Shown one piece after another: positions 34,648 to 43,031 of a DNA stretch of 64,000 nucleotides (within the stretch, counting starts at the first letter, position 1; every line of letters begins with the position of its first letter). The DNA is from Lachnospiraceae bacterium. GTDB lineage: Bacteria > Bacillota > Clostridia > Lachnospirales > Lachnospiraceae. Where the stretch lies: contig JAQVCT010000001.1 in the NCBI GenBank assembly GCA_028689655.1, positions 310,001-374,000 on the forward strand, written 5' to 3'. Under the pieces are notes generated by a model that saw only the letters and a program-made list of their open reading frames with translations, ran no database searches and was not told where the DNA came from. A program made the translations under genes and the position numbers.

Positions 34648-36507
34648 CTATTTATTTGTATTCCATTCAAGGGTAATTCTACCATCCTTTGCAGGGGAAA
34701 TCGTACCAGCTTTTTGAATAGCCGCTGCCATCAAATCCCTGTTTTTACCAGCGTCTTCAAAGGTCTGTGCAATGCCGGTGACATAGGATTCATCAATGGC
34801 TTTCGGCCACGCTGCAACTGTATAGGTCTTGCCGTCATCAATCTCTGTTCCATCTGCAAGGACAACAGAAACCACATTTTTATCTGCTTCTGCCCACGGA
34901 GCATAGGTCACCTTCAGACCAGACACCGCATACAGAATGTTCGCCTCATTGCCGGCAATGATGGGGTATTCTAATAGTTCTTTCAGTTTTGCACCGGTTA
35001 TCTCATAGGTTGTCAATCGTGCATCGCCGTCAATTCCTTTTTGCGTAAAACGTTCCGGCAGCACAATATCGCCTTTAAAAATCTGCGCGATATTTCCGCA
35101 ATAAAAGCTCTTATTGGGTACAAGTGCAATTTCTGCACCGGTAGCATCGCGAAGAACATCTGCGTTGTAATTGCTGGTCTCCAATACTGTAAATGTTTCA
35201 TCGGCAGTCCCAATGGGAGGTTCTGACAATCCTGCAAAAGAATCGTTGTTTTTAACAGCTTCATCAATTACTGCTGTTAATTCCCCAAAGGAAATCTCGC
35301 CGGTTGTAAATTCCTGAACCGCAGGAAGAAGTGCATCGCTCCCAAAATAATTTGCAAAGAAAATATTTCCGTCATTGATACAATCAGAGACATCCTGTGA
35401 CATTGCCGTGATATTCTGCTGATAGGAAGTCAACGTGCTGACACCTGAAATCACTTGGAAGACTGCGTCCTGACCTTCATTTGTACTGATATAATCAATC
35501 GTAGAATTAATAATATCTTTTTTGGTCTTATCTTCCATAGATGTTTTATTAACGGAAATATTTATCCCGGGAACAACCTGCATAATTCGCCGGTCAGCCT
35601 CCGTTGTAGGAAATCCAATAAAGCCAATTTCAGCATCCGGTTTTTCTGATTCAACCAATGCAATAATATCCAGGTTACAAGGCATCATTGCAATTTTACC
35701 ACGATACAAATCCTGACGATTGGTTGTTGCACTGGAATTAAAATCATCCACTGTTACAATACCTTTGTCATAAAGATTCTTTAATACTTTACCGGAAGGC
35801 TGCAGAATATCCATACCGGAAGTCTCTCCTTTCACAAAACTATTGTATGTATTTCGCTTCTCAGCTGAAGCAAATGTTTCATTGTAACTCAGTCCGAACA
35901 GCAATGACTCCACTGTTGTGTAATATTTCATACAAGTAACCATGGGCCTTATACCTGATGCAGAAATCGTGTCGCACAAAGCATACAGTTCATCTAATGT
36001 AGACGGAACACTCCAGCCATTCTGCCTGAATAAATCTTTGTTATAGGCAATGCCAAATGTCGTGTTGCTTACCGGGATCTGATATAAATTTTCCCCAACA
36101 GTCATCGCCTGCAGGGAAGATAAATTATATCTGCCTGCATAACTTTCACCACCAAGGTCATATAAGAAATCATTATCCGGAATGGTCTGATTCGTCAGGA
36201 AAATATCAGGCAGATAACCATTGTCTGCCAAAATTTTCATGTATGGCAGCTGCTTGTCACCGGCACTGCACTCTTCAAAGACAAAATCAACTTCCGGGAA
36301 TTTTTCTTCCAGCGATAATTCCAACGGTATGTGGTCGAATGTATAGAATTTCCCCACAGTTATAACAGTCTTGCCTGCTTCAATCGCTTCATAGCTTAAT
36401 ATTTCATTCTTCGGTGTATAGGTGCCTCCGGTTTTCGCTGATGAACAGCCTGACAGCAAGACGCTGACCATACAGAGCATTGCTATGACTTTCCTTTTGA
36501 ATCTCAT
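34648..36507 (-). CDS. Lipoprotein: ABC solute-binding domain fused to 5'-nucleotidase C-terminal domain
   Basis: 619 residues. A lipoprotein signal (VIAMLCMVSVLLSGC) anchors it outside. Residues ~30-430 are a family-1 type solute-binding protein (FPEVDFVFEECS..., GIAYNKDLFRQNGWSVPSTLDEL, YRGKIAMMPCN). Residues ~445-610 match the 5'-nucleotidase C-terminal domain (TSNYNADVLRDATGAEIALVPNK, then YEITGAKLKELLEY and VSGLKVTYAPWAE). That domain normally holds the substrate site beside a metallophosphatase domain, which is absent here. The gene overlaps the upstream hybrid kinase by ATGA, so the two are translated together and the lipoprotein probably serves as the kinase's ligand sensor. No permease genes are near. 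Confidence 0.82.
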   Translation of the reverse strand: MRFKRKVIAMLCMVSVLLSGCSSAKTGGTYTPKNEILSYEAIEAGKTVITVGKFYTFDHIPLELSLEEKFPEVDFVFEECSAGDKQLPYMKILADNGYLPDIFLTNQTIPDNDFLYDLGGESYAGRYNLSSLQAMTVGENLYQIPVSNTTFGIAYNKDLFRQNGWSVPSTLDELYALCDTISASGIRPMVTCMKYYTTVESLLFGLSYNETFASAEKRNTYNSFVKGETSGMDILQPSGKVLKNLYDKGIVTVDDFNSSATTNRQDLYRGKIAMMPCNLDIIALVESEKPDAEIGFIGFPTTEADRRIMQVVPGINISVNKTSMEDKTKKDIINSTIDYISTNEGQDAVFQVISGVSTLTSYQQNITAMSQDVSDCINDGNIFFANYFGSDALLPAVQEFTTGEISFGELTAVIDEAVKNNDSFAGLSEPPIGTADETFTVLETSNYNADVLRDATGAEIALVPNKSFYCGNIAQIFKGDIVLPERFTQKGIDGDARLTTYEITGAKLKELLEYPIIAGNEANILYAVSGLKVTYAPWAEADKNVVSVVLADGTEIDDGKTYTVAAWPKAIDESYVTGIAQTFEDAGKNRDLMAAAIQKAGTISPAKDGRITLEWNTNK

Positions 36508-38678
36508 GGCTTATTTTCTCCCTTAACAATCCACATCAAAACTTTCTTTAGCTCAGCAACATCTACCGGTTTGGCCAAGTGCATTTGCATACCCGCTTCA
36601 ATAGATGCTTTCATATCTTCTTCAAACGCATTTGCTGACAGTGCAATAATCGGAATCGTCTGTGCATCTGCCTTGTCCAAATGTCGAATTGCTTTTGTAG
36701 CTTCCAAACCGTCCATAATTGGCATCCTAATGTCCATCAGTATGAAGGAATAGTAATCCACCTCCGATAGACGAAACTTATCAACACCAATCTGGCCATT
36801 CTCCGCAGCGTCAACAATCAATTCCATTTTTTCTAAAAGTTTTGTAATGATCTGACGATTAATTGGATGATCTTCCACAAGCAGTATGTGTTTCCCGCTC
36901 AAGGCTGCTTTTAGAGCTGCTTCTGAAACCGCATCTTCTTGTTCTTTCCGGGCTTTCTCTTCTTTTTTTACTCTCCGAAGTGGCAACAGGATTTCAAAAC
37001 GACTGCCAACATTCTTTTTGCTGGTGACAGTAACCGTACCGCCCATCAGCCTTACGAGGTTGTAAACGATTGAAAGCCCCAGGCCGCTGCCGGTAAGAGC
37101 CGAATTCGTCATAGAATTTTTCTCCTGCTCAAAAGGAGTAAAAATGTGCTTCATATATTCTTCACCTATGCCCACTCCGGTATCCTCCACCGCAAAACTG
37201 ATTTGGTCTGTTTGATCGTCAAGGGGAGTTCGTCCCACCGATAGCAAAACGGTACCATCCTTTGGTGTAAATTTGATTGCATTACTCACAAGATTCATAA
37301 GGCATTGTCTGATTCGTACCGAATCCCCGGTATAGTCTGTACTGAATTTTTCTTTTTCTTCGCAAGTGAATTTAATACTGGCATTTGCAGCGGCTTGGCT
37401 CTCCATTTGCATCACATGATTTACTATTTCATCTAAATCAATGCGATCTGTATTGATTTTCATTTTGCCAGCTTCAATACGGCTCATATCCAACACATCG
37501 TTAATAAGTGAGATCAGATATTTATTTGATGCCTGCGCTTTAATAATGCAGTCATACACCGTATCTTTATCATCAATAAATTCCAACGCAAGCTCATGTA
37601 AGCCAACTACCGCATTGAGTGGGGTACGAATATCGTGAGACATTTTATTCATAAAATCGCTTTTAGCTGCCGCTTTTGCGAACTGAACCTGCACATCTCG
37701 TCCTTTCCGCATCAGGTTGTGCTGATTATAAAACAGAATGATTCCGCCTGCCATGCAAACCACCACAACCGCTATCATCAGATAGGTAAGTCCTGAATAG
37801 GTGGCTTCTGCTGTGATGGAAATTGGCACAGTTACAAGCAGTTCGTACTCTTCTGTACTTGGCATGGCTAAAACAAGCCAGCTTATGTTGTCTGCGACGT
37901 ATGTAGTCTGATACTCTCCGTTGGAGGAAATTGCCGCTTTCAATTCAGCATACTGTTCTTCTTCTATACCGGCATTTTTTAATGAGGAATAAACAGTGTA
38001 TCCCTGAAACAAACTTTCCGAAGCAACATCGTCCGGGTGCATCACGATAATGCCGTTACGGTCTACGATATAACTGCTGCCCAGATGATCATATAACGAT
38101 ACTGTCGTTATCTCAGCAAATGTCTTTGCAGGTACAAGCCGGCACAGTCCGATAATCGTTCGTCCGGAAATCTCCACATTATCAAGAGGATGCGTAAACG
38201 CCCAATAGTCTCCTCTTCCTTGAATAGAAACAAAACTGGAGAATGTATTCTCTTCTCGAAAAACGTTCTCTGTTATTCGGCTGTCTACGGCCATGACCGC
38301 GGCATTACCGCTCATGGTGAAGAAGTTCCCCTCCTGATCAAGCAGAAGCCATTCTTCCGGTCTTTCAAAATAATCCGCAAGATTATCATTAAATTCGCGG
38401 TTTTCTTTGGAAATCACATTTGTAAAGGCATCAACCTGTGCACTGTAAGTGTCTTTCAATTGAGAGATTCTCTCAGTCAACAAATACCCAATTTGATCAA
38501 CAGCTTCTATACGTTCTTCTTGTACCGAGTTTCTCAGGCTTTGATTAAGCAAAAGCAAAAATGTAATACTGCACGCAAGAACACACGCCAGCAGAATATT
38601 TACAAGTACTTCTTTATGGTTACAGGCGAACATGATAAATCTGTTTTTTGCAGTTCGACTGCTTTTATCTGCTGTCAT
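36504..38678 (-). CDS. Membrane hybrid sensor histidine kinase
   Basis: 724 residues. Helix 1 (VNILLACVLACSITFLLLL) and helix 2 (LTYLMIAVVVVCMAGGIILFY) enclose an extracytoplasmic Cache-like sensor of about 270 residues (YIVDRNGIIVMHP is typical). Then come HisKA (FMNKMSHDIRTPLNAVVG), the ATPase with NLVSNAIKFT, DTGVGIG and GSGLGLSIV boxes, and a receiver domain (ILLVEDHPINRQI, ILMDIRMPIMDG, ALSANAFEED, HLAKPVD). No Hpt domain is present, so phosphoryl flow must continue elsewhere. Its stop overlaps the start of the solute-binding/nucleotidase lipoprotein (ATGA). Confidence 0.93.
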   Translation of the reverse strand: MTADKSSRTAKNRFIMFACNHKEVLVNILLACVLACSITFLLLLNQSLRNSVQEERIEAVDQIGYLLTERISQLKDTYSAQVDAFTNVISKENREFNDNLADYFERPEEWLLLDQEGNFFTMSGNAAVMAVDSRITENVFREENTFSSFVSIQGRGDYWAFTHPLDNVEISGRTIIGLCRLVPAKTFAEITTVSLYDHLGSSYIVDRNGIIVMHPDDVASESLFQGYTVYSSLKNAGIEEEQYAELKAAISSNGEYQTTYVADNISWLVLAMPSTEEYELLVTVPISITAEATYSGLTYLMIAVVVVCMAGGIILFYNQHNLMRKGRDVQVQFAKAAAKSDFMNKMSHDIRTPLNAVVGLHELALEFIDDKDTVYDCIIKAQASNKYLISLINDVLDMSRIEAGKMKINTDRIDLDEIVNHVMQMESQAAANASIKFTCEEKEKFSTDYTGDSVRIRQCLMNLVSNAIKFTPKDGTVLLSVGRTPLDDQTDQISFAVEDTGVGIGEEYMKHIFTPFEQEKNSMTNSALTGSGLGLSIVYNLVRLMGGTVTVTSKKNVGSRFEILLPLRRVKKEEKARKEQEDAVSEAALKAALSGKHILLVEDHPINRQIITKLLEKMELIVDAAENGQIGVDKFRLSEVDYYSFILMDIRMPIMDGLEATKAIRHLDKADAQTIPIIALSANAFEEDMKASIEAGMQMHLAKPVDVAELKKVLMWIVKGENKP

Positions 38679-38766
38679 ACGTTAGCCCCTCCCATTCTCT
38701 TTTTCCTGTAGAACGATATAGTCCCGTAAAGCCTGTTGCCACTCGCAGAACTTCCTTTTGTATCAA

Positions 38767-40116
38767 TCATATAAATCTCTCCAGCGTTTCGTAAAGTTCT
38801 ACCGGTTTTATCGGCTTTGCCAGATGAGCATTCATCCCTGCTTTCATGCTCTCCTGTATATCCTTTGGATATACATTGGCCGAAATTGCAATAATGGGAA
38901 TCGTGGCGGCATCAGTCCTATTCATACTACGAATTGCACGGGTGGCTTCCAGGCCTGATATCTCCGGCATACGAATATCCATAAGAACAGCGTCAAAACC
39001 TCCTACCTGAGATGCCGCAAACAATTCAACTGCCATCTTTCCATTTTCTGCGTGAAACACATTTATCTTTTTCTTTTCCAGCAGCTTTCGGGCAATCTGT
39101 GCATTTAACGGATGATCCTCTGCAAGCAGAATATTCTTTCCAGCTAAAGACCGTTCTGTGTGATTCTGCCCATGACACTCCCCGGATTCAGGTATTTGCA
39201 TCTGACTTTTTACTGCCAGATCAAAGGACAGCTTCACACTTACAGTGGTTCCTTTTCCCTTTTGACTCCTGATCTGTATGGTTCCGCCCATCTGCTCCAG
39301 CAATCGTTTGGTTATGCTGAGTCCGAGTCCACTGCCCTTCAACTCCGGACTAGCGTCATTATTTTCCTGCGCAAAGGGTTCAAAGATGTGCTCCAGAAAC
39401 GCTTCAGACATTCCGATTCCATTATCCGCAACACGATATGTGGCAGAAATTGTCTTTTTAGCATCATCAAGTCTGACATCATAGGCTCCTATGCTGATTT
39501 TTCCACCAGGCGGTGTGTATGTTACCGCATTGGAAATAAGGTTGAAAAATATCCGCCTCAACCGCTGCTTATCTGTCATGACAACAGGATTCAGAGATGG
39601 GCTTTTTATCTCCAACGCAATATTTTTTGCCGTACACTGAGCCCGGAACAGAGTCTCCATCTCCATAAGAAATTCATGATAACTATATGGCTCCGACTTC
39701 AATACGACTTCATCCTGCTCCGCCTTAGTCATATCCAGAATATCATTGATAAACCCCAGCATATAATCACTGGCCGAACGAATATGAGCCATGTTTTCCC
39801 TGACAGTTTCCGGATGATCGGCTTCATCCAGCGTAGCAGCTGTTAAGCCCATGATAACATTCATCGGTGTCCGCAGATCATGGCTCATCCGTGACATAAA
39901 ATCCATTTTTGCCTTTCCGGCTTTTTCAGATACTTCTAATGCAATTTTCAATTCTTCATTTTGCTTTAGTTCTTCCTGCATTCTTCTGGATTCCATCAGT
40001 GCACGGTTCAGTTCTCTCTGCATATTGATCATCTGATTATTCATCTTCTGCATCTCTTCCAGATAAAACTGTTCTTCTGTAATATCTGTCTTTACGAAAT
40101 GTTCGTCTGTGCCCAT
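38767..40116 (-). CDS. Soluble hybrid histidine kinase downstream of the B12 sensor
   Basis: About 449 residues from ATG 40116 (MGTDEHFVK). No membrane segment. An N-terminal coiled coil (EEMQKMNNQMINMQRELNRALMESRRMQEELKQNEEL) leads to HisKA (DFMSRMSHDLRTPMNVIMG), ATPase boxes (NLISNAVTYTP, DNGIGM, GSGLGLSIT) and a C-terminal receiver (ILLAEDHPLNAQI, VLMDIRMPEISG, AISANVYPKD, HLAKPIKP). Lacking its own sensor, it overlaps by 25 bp with the gene for the B12-binding protein; the pair probably acts as one light-, redox- or corrinoid-responsive kinase. Its start could also be an upstream in-frame ATG at 40161. Confidence 0.9.
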   Translation of the reverse strand: MGTDEHFVKTDITEEQFYLEEMQKMNNQMINMQRELNRALMESRRMQEELKQNEELKIALEVSEKAGKAKMDFMSRMSHDLRTPMNVIMGLTAATLDEADHPETVRENMAHIRSASDYMLGFINDILDMTKAEQDEVVLKSEPYSYHEFLMEMETLFRAQCTAKNIALEIKSPSLNPVVMTDKQRLRRIFFNLISNAVTYTPPGGKISIGAYDVRLDDAKKTISATYRVADNGIGMSEAFLEHIFEPFAQENNDASPELKGSGLGLSITKRLLEQMGGTIQIRSQKGKGTTVSVKLSFDLAVKSQMQIPESGECHGQNHTERSLAGKNILLAEDHPLNAQIARKLLEKKKINVFHAENGKMAVELFAASQVGGFDAVLMDIRMPEISGLEATRAIRSMNRTDAATIPIIAISANVYPKDIQESMKAGMNAHLAKPIKPVELYETLERFI

Positions 40117-41168
40117 TGAATTAGTCCTCTTGCATCTGTTGTATAAATATCTGCATTCCATTCACGCCAAATAGCTGGTACATCCTCAAACGCTTTCCCG
40201 CCCACGGCAATCTTCAAACCAGGAGTTTTACTGCGTAGTTCTTTAATCATATTTTTACACAGGACTAAATGCTGTGGCATAGTAACAGACAGAGCAATCA
40301 GGTCTGGCTTTTGTTCTTTCACTATATTAATAAGTGCGTCTTCCGGTATCCCTGCCCCTAAAAATAAGCTGTTCCATCCCACATAGGTAAATAAATCGGT
40401 AATCATACGCATTCCCAATTCATGAAGTTCCCCTCCGATACAGCATCCTATCATGGTATGTCCATTAGGAGGGGTTGAAAAGATAATAGAATATAGCTGT
40501 GAAATAGCGGTCTGAGTCAATGCCGTACAATAATGCTCCTGTGCCACGCTGATTTTTTTCTCAAACCACAATTCACCGATTTTATACATAACCTTCTGTA
40601 CCACTTCCAGATAAATATCATCAATATTCATTCCATCCTGATGCAGTTTAAGAAAATACTGCATTGCCTCTTTTGAATCTTTTCTCAAAATTATGGCAAT
40701 ATATTCTGCTACAATTTGATTATATTTTTCCTTCGATTCTTGATTTTCTGTTGCTTTGATTCTCTGAAGGCCTTCTTTGAACAGTCTTTCAATTTCCTGT
40801 ATCCCCTGCTGAATACAGGTCTCTGCGAATTCATAATCTTCTGATGGCAATTCATCCTCGAGGCATACAGACATAGCCACATAAAAATCAATACATTGCT
40901 TTGTCATCTGCTCCCTGGTCACATATACCATCAAATAGGTCAGATACTCATAAGTCCACCTGACATACGATACAAAAATCTGTGACTGTTTTAAATCAAT
41001 TGCAGACTTTAAATATGAGATTGCATAGAAGAAGTCCCGTTTCATAAATTTCCTTGCTCGCTCAGGAAGTTCATCATATAAACCTGGTGACTGTTCATAT
41101 TGTCTTTTCGACATCCGTTGTACCAGTTCATTCAATTCATCCGCTTCATCAATATAGAACAGACTCAT
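40092..41168 (-). CDS. CarH-like cobalamin-binding sensor without DNA-binding domain
   Basis: 358 residues from ATG 41168, set by GGGAGG nine bases upstream. Residues 1 to ~125 are a helical region I do not recognise; there is no MerR-type DNA-binding domain. Residues ~140-230 are the four-helix B12 cap with the Trp201-x9-Glu211-His212 pattern that marks CarH photoreceptors. The Rossmann B12 domain follows with E-x-H249-x2-G (GGELHELG), where His249 is the likely lower cobalt ligand, then SVTMPQHL and GGKAF. CarH His132, just after the Trp and needed for its bis-His light adduct, is Phe202 here. The stop overlaps the following soluble hybrid kinase gene, so it probably regulates that kinase directly. 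Confidence 0.85.
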   Translation of the reverse strand: MSLFYIDEADELNELVQRMSKRQYEQSPGLYDELPERARKFMKRDFFYAISYLKSAIDLKQSQIFVSYVRWTYEYLTYLMVYVTREQMTKQCIDFYVAMSVCLEDELPSEDYEFAETCIQQGIQEIERLFKEGLQRIKATENQESKEKYNQIVAEYIAIILRKDSKEAMQYFLKLHQDGMNIDDIYLEVVQKVMYKIGELWFEKKISVAQEHYCTALTQTAISQLYSIIFSTPPNGHTMIGCCIGGELHELGMRMITDLFTYVGWNSLFLGAGIPEDALINIVKEQKPDLIALSVTMPQHLVLCKNMIKELRSKTPGLKIAVGGKAFEDVPAIWREWNADIYTTDARGLIQWAQTNIS

Positions 41169-41208
41169 ACTTGTATCCCTCCCTATTTGTATCTTTAGAC
41201 CGCTTATT

Positions 41209-41271
41209 GTATGGAACAATCCATACTTCATTTTTCATTCATATCATATCATTTAAAAGTAATTTATTCAA
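41209..41271 (-). promoter_or_regulatory. Promoter and palindrome of the B12-sensor cluster
   Basis: On the minus strand: TTGAAT (plus 41266-41271), 17-bp spacer, TATGAT (plus 41243-41248). Just downstream lies GTATGGA-ACAA-TCCATAC (41209-41226), a perfect 7-bp inverted repeat placed where a repressor would block elongation. The operator role is inferred. Confidence 0.6.
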
Positions 41272-41374
41272 TCTTTCGCAAAATACAATCCACAAAAATC
41301 AACTTTTACTTCTAAAAATGTTATGGCTTACATTCTATATTACTTTCTTCGCAACACTTCACTTCCATTCCTCT

Positions 41375-41517
41375 CTAAAACTCATCAAAGTCATCTGGAT
41401 TCAAACCCGCATCTTCTGCATCCATGATACTGGCAAATGTTGCAAACTCAGCACCTGTTCAAAGCTATCAAGCTTTCCATCTCCATTAAAATCAAAGAAA
41501 TTTTCAAATAATTCCAT
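41375..41517 (-). pseudogene. Frameshifted mini-protein with one EF-hand
   Basis: GGAGG stands eight bases before an ATG at 41517. The frame reads MELFENFFDFNGDGKLDSFEQ, which contains a canonical 12-residue EF-hand loop (DFNGDGKLDSFE). It then shifts: the natural continuation AEFATFASIMDAEDAGLNPD + DFDEF and its TAG stop are found in another frame. The total is 143 bp, one short of 48 codons, so a one-base deletion near 41455 explains it. The in-frame reading stops after 38 codons. Small acidic EF-hand proteins of this kind occur in Clostridia. Confidence 0.65.
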
Positions 41518-41569
41518 AATTATTGCCTCCATCTAATAACAATACATGTTATAAAGTCTCCAATTCTCT

Positions 41570-42178
41570 CTACGTCCAGTGCTTCTGTAATGAGTCTTTT
41601 TCTTTCCACTCAAGTTCTCCAACAAAGTAGTTTTCTGCTTTAAATTTGTTCCATTTTTCTGCTAATAATGTTTCCAGGTTATAAGTTAGCAATGGAATCG
41701 TTCTGTCTTCAAACATCAATTTGTATTCATACTCTACCGCTCTTGGAGTAATCACATCATCCGTTGAAATATCAATCTTTATAGCCTGCAGCATTCTCTC
41801 TAGTATTGCTTCAATCATCATTCTAATACCTGGATATTCAAAATCCGTCATGATTCCTTTTATAGAAGTGATTCGAAAGGTAATTCCATCATCCATTTGA
41901 ATATTACATATTTCCGTAATAATTCTTCTTGCATCCTCATTTAATGGCAAAGCTTTTACTGTTGTATCAATATCCATCGTTGCTCTCATATTCACACCAA
42001 CAAGAGACGCCACTAACATTCCACCTTTTAAAATGAAATTATCTTTATAAGAAGACAATGATACTCTCCCTAAGAATCGCTCCATGACAAAATTTCGAAT
42101 CATCATTTTTGCCACATCATTATCACCTTTCGAAATATTTCTCACTTTATCTTTCAACTGTTTCGCAGTATGAATCAT
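41570..42178 (-). pseudogene. AbiEii-type nucleotidyltransferase toxin with internal deletion
   Basis: 202 residues; AbiEii/AbiGii toxins usually have 270-300. The N-terminal nucleotidyltransferase part is sound: FILKGGMLVASLVG and ATMDIDTTVK carry the GG and DxD catalytic marks, and LLTYNLETLLAEK is the conserved lysine block. Right after that, the chain jumps to WNKFKAENYFVGELEWKEKD, which in related proteins is the extreme C-terminus, so about 80-100 residues of helical domain seem lost. The frame is kept. It overlaps the AbiEi gene by ATGA. Activity is doubtful. Confidence 0.7.
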
Positions 42179-42741
42179 ACAAGCACCTCCACATATTTCA
42201 TTACTTCATCTCTAATATTCAATTTCTCAGCATATTCTATCAATGTTGAAATCCTCTTTTCCTTATTTGACATATATTCCTTCATGGCAGTCTGAAATAA
42301 CTGTACTTCATATTTTTTTCTATCTTTAATCAAATCACAGATGCAGCGTTCTTTATCATATACCCGAACTAAATTTTGACTGGAAGATTTTACCTCGCAT
42401 ACTCCAAGCTTGTAGATTTCACTTTGTGCATAATGTACCTCCACATTCGAATACTTAATATGGGATGTATTATATTTTGCCGGCACTGTCACACAAATTT
42501 TAGAATACTCTCGATCAATCATTCCATGAAGAAATAATGCCGTCTGTCGGCTAAAAATTACCGCCTTACTTCTCATCTGTATAATAAATAACTCATCTGA
42601 CCAGACATCTTCCTCGTTATAGATTCCATGTGCTGCTTTTTCCATATGGTGGGCTGTGATATATTTCGAAAGAAATGGTTTCGTAATTCCAGCCTCTACT
42701 GCCTGCAATGTCATTATAGTAGAACTAGTGTTTGCTTTCAA
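42175..42741 (-). CDS. AbiEi-type antitoxin of a type IV toxin-antitoxin pair
   Basis: 188 residues. The winged-helix N-terminus (LQAVEAGITKPFLSKYITAHHMEKAAHGIY) binds the operator in known AbiEi proteins, and the rest (AVIFSRQTALFLHGM... VRVYDKERCICDLIKDR) matches the antitoxin body. The start is TTG at 42741 with GGTGG four bases ahead, just after the stop of the GH3 remnant frame. It overlaps the toxin gene by four bases. With the toxin deleted, the antitoxin may be a leftover. Confidence 0.82.
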   Translation of the reverse strand: MKANTSSTIMTLQAVEAGITKPFLSKYITAHHMEKAAHGIYNEEDVWSDELFIIQMRSKAVIFSRQTALFLHGMIDREYSKICVTVPAKYNTSHIKYSNVEVHYAQSEIYKLGVCEVKSSSQNLVRVYDKERCICDLIKDRKKYEVQLFQTAMKEYMSNKEKRISTLIEYAEKLNIRDEVMKYVEVLV

Positions 42742-43010
42742 TATTCCACCGAACTTTTGTTCGAGATCCTAAAATAAAAAGAAAAGGAGCTACACACCAA
42801 ACGGTACGATAGCTCCTCTTCAATCTGCATTTCCTCTTCCAGTTTAGATTCCCGGACTATATCATTTTGTAGATTTTTATTGACTACAGCCTCCTTTACA
42901 GATGCTTTTCCATAAGTCAATCCGTATCCAAAGGGATAGAGTGCCTGCAAAATTGCATTTGCTTTATTATCAGCAAGATTCAAGTCAATAGCACTTCCTG
43001 CTAACAGCAC
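42738..43010 (-). pseudogene. Remnant of a GH3 beta-glycosidase
   Basis: Only the C-terminal sequence of a GH3 enzyme is left: VLLAGSAIDLNLADNKANAILQA, normally followed by WYPG...GGRAVA and some 60 residues more, jumps straight to LYPFGYGLTYGKASVKEAVV. So the piece lacks its N-terminal ~600 residues and also has an internal deletion. A TAG lies two codons before the GTG at 43010. The last ~30 codons read through a terminator and are not natural. It lies in the xylo-oligosaccharide locus directly behind the response regulator, where an intact GH3 xylosidase would make sense. Confidence 0.75.
42772..42816 (-). terminator. Terminator after the GH3 remnant
   Basis: On the minus strand GGAGCTA...TAGCTCC encloses a 17-nt loop and is followed by TTTTCTTTTTATTTT. 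It sits inside the read-through frame of the remnant, so it is probably the original gene's terminator. Confidence 0.8.
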
Positions 43011-43031
43011 TATCTATAAAATACTGTCCTC

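Noticed and set aside
41570..43010. Active phage-defence island around abiE
   Set aside because: Only one pair is present, the toxin appears internally deleted and the neighbours are gene remnants; no other defence genes are seen.
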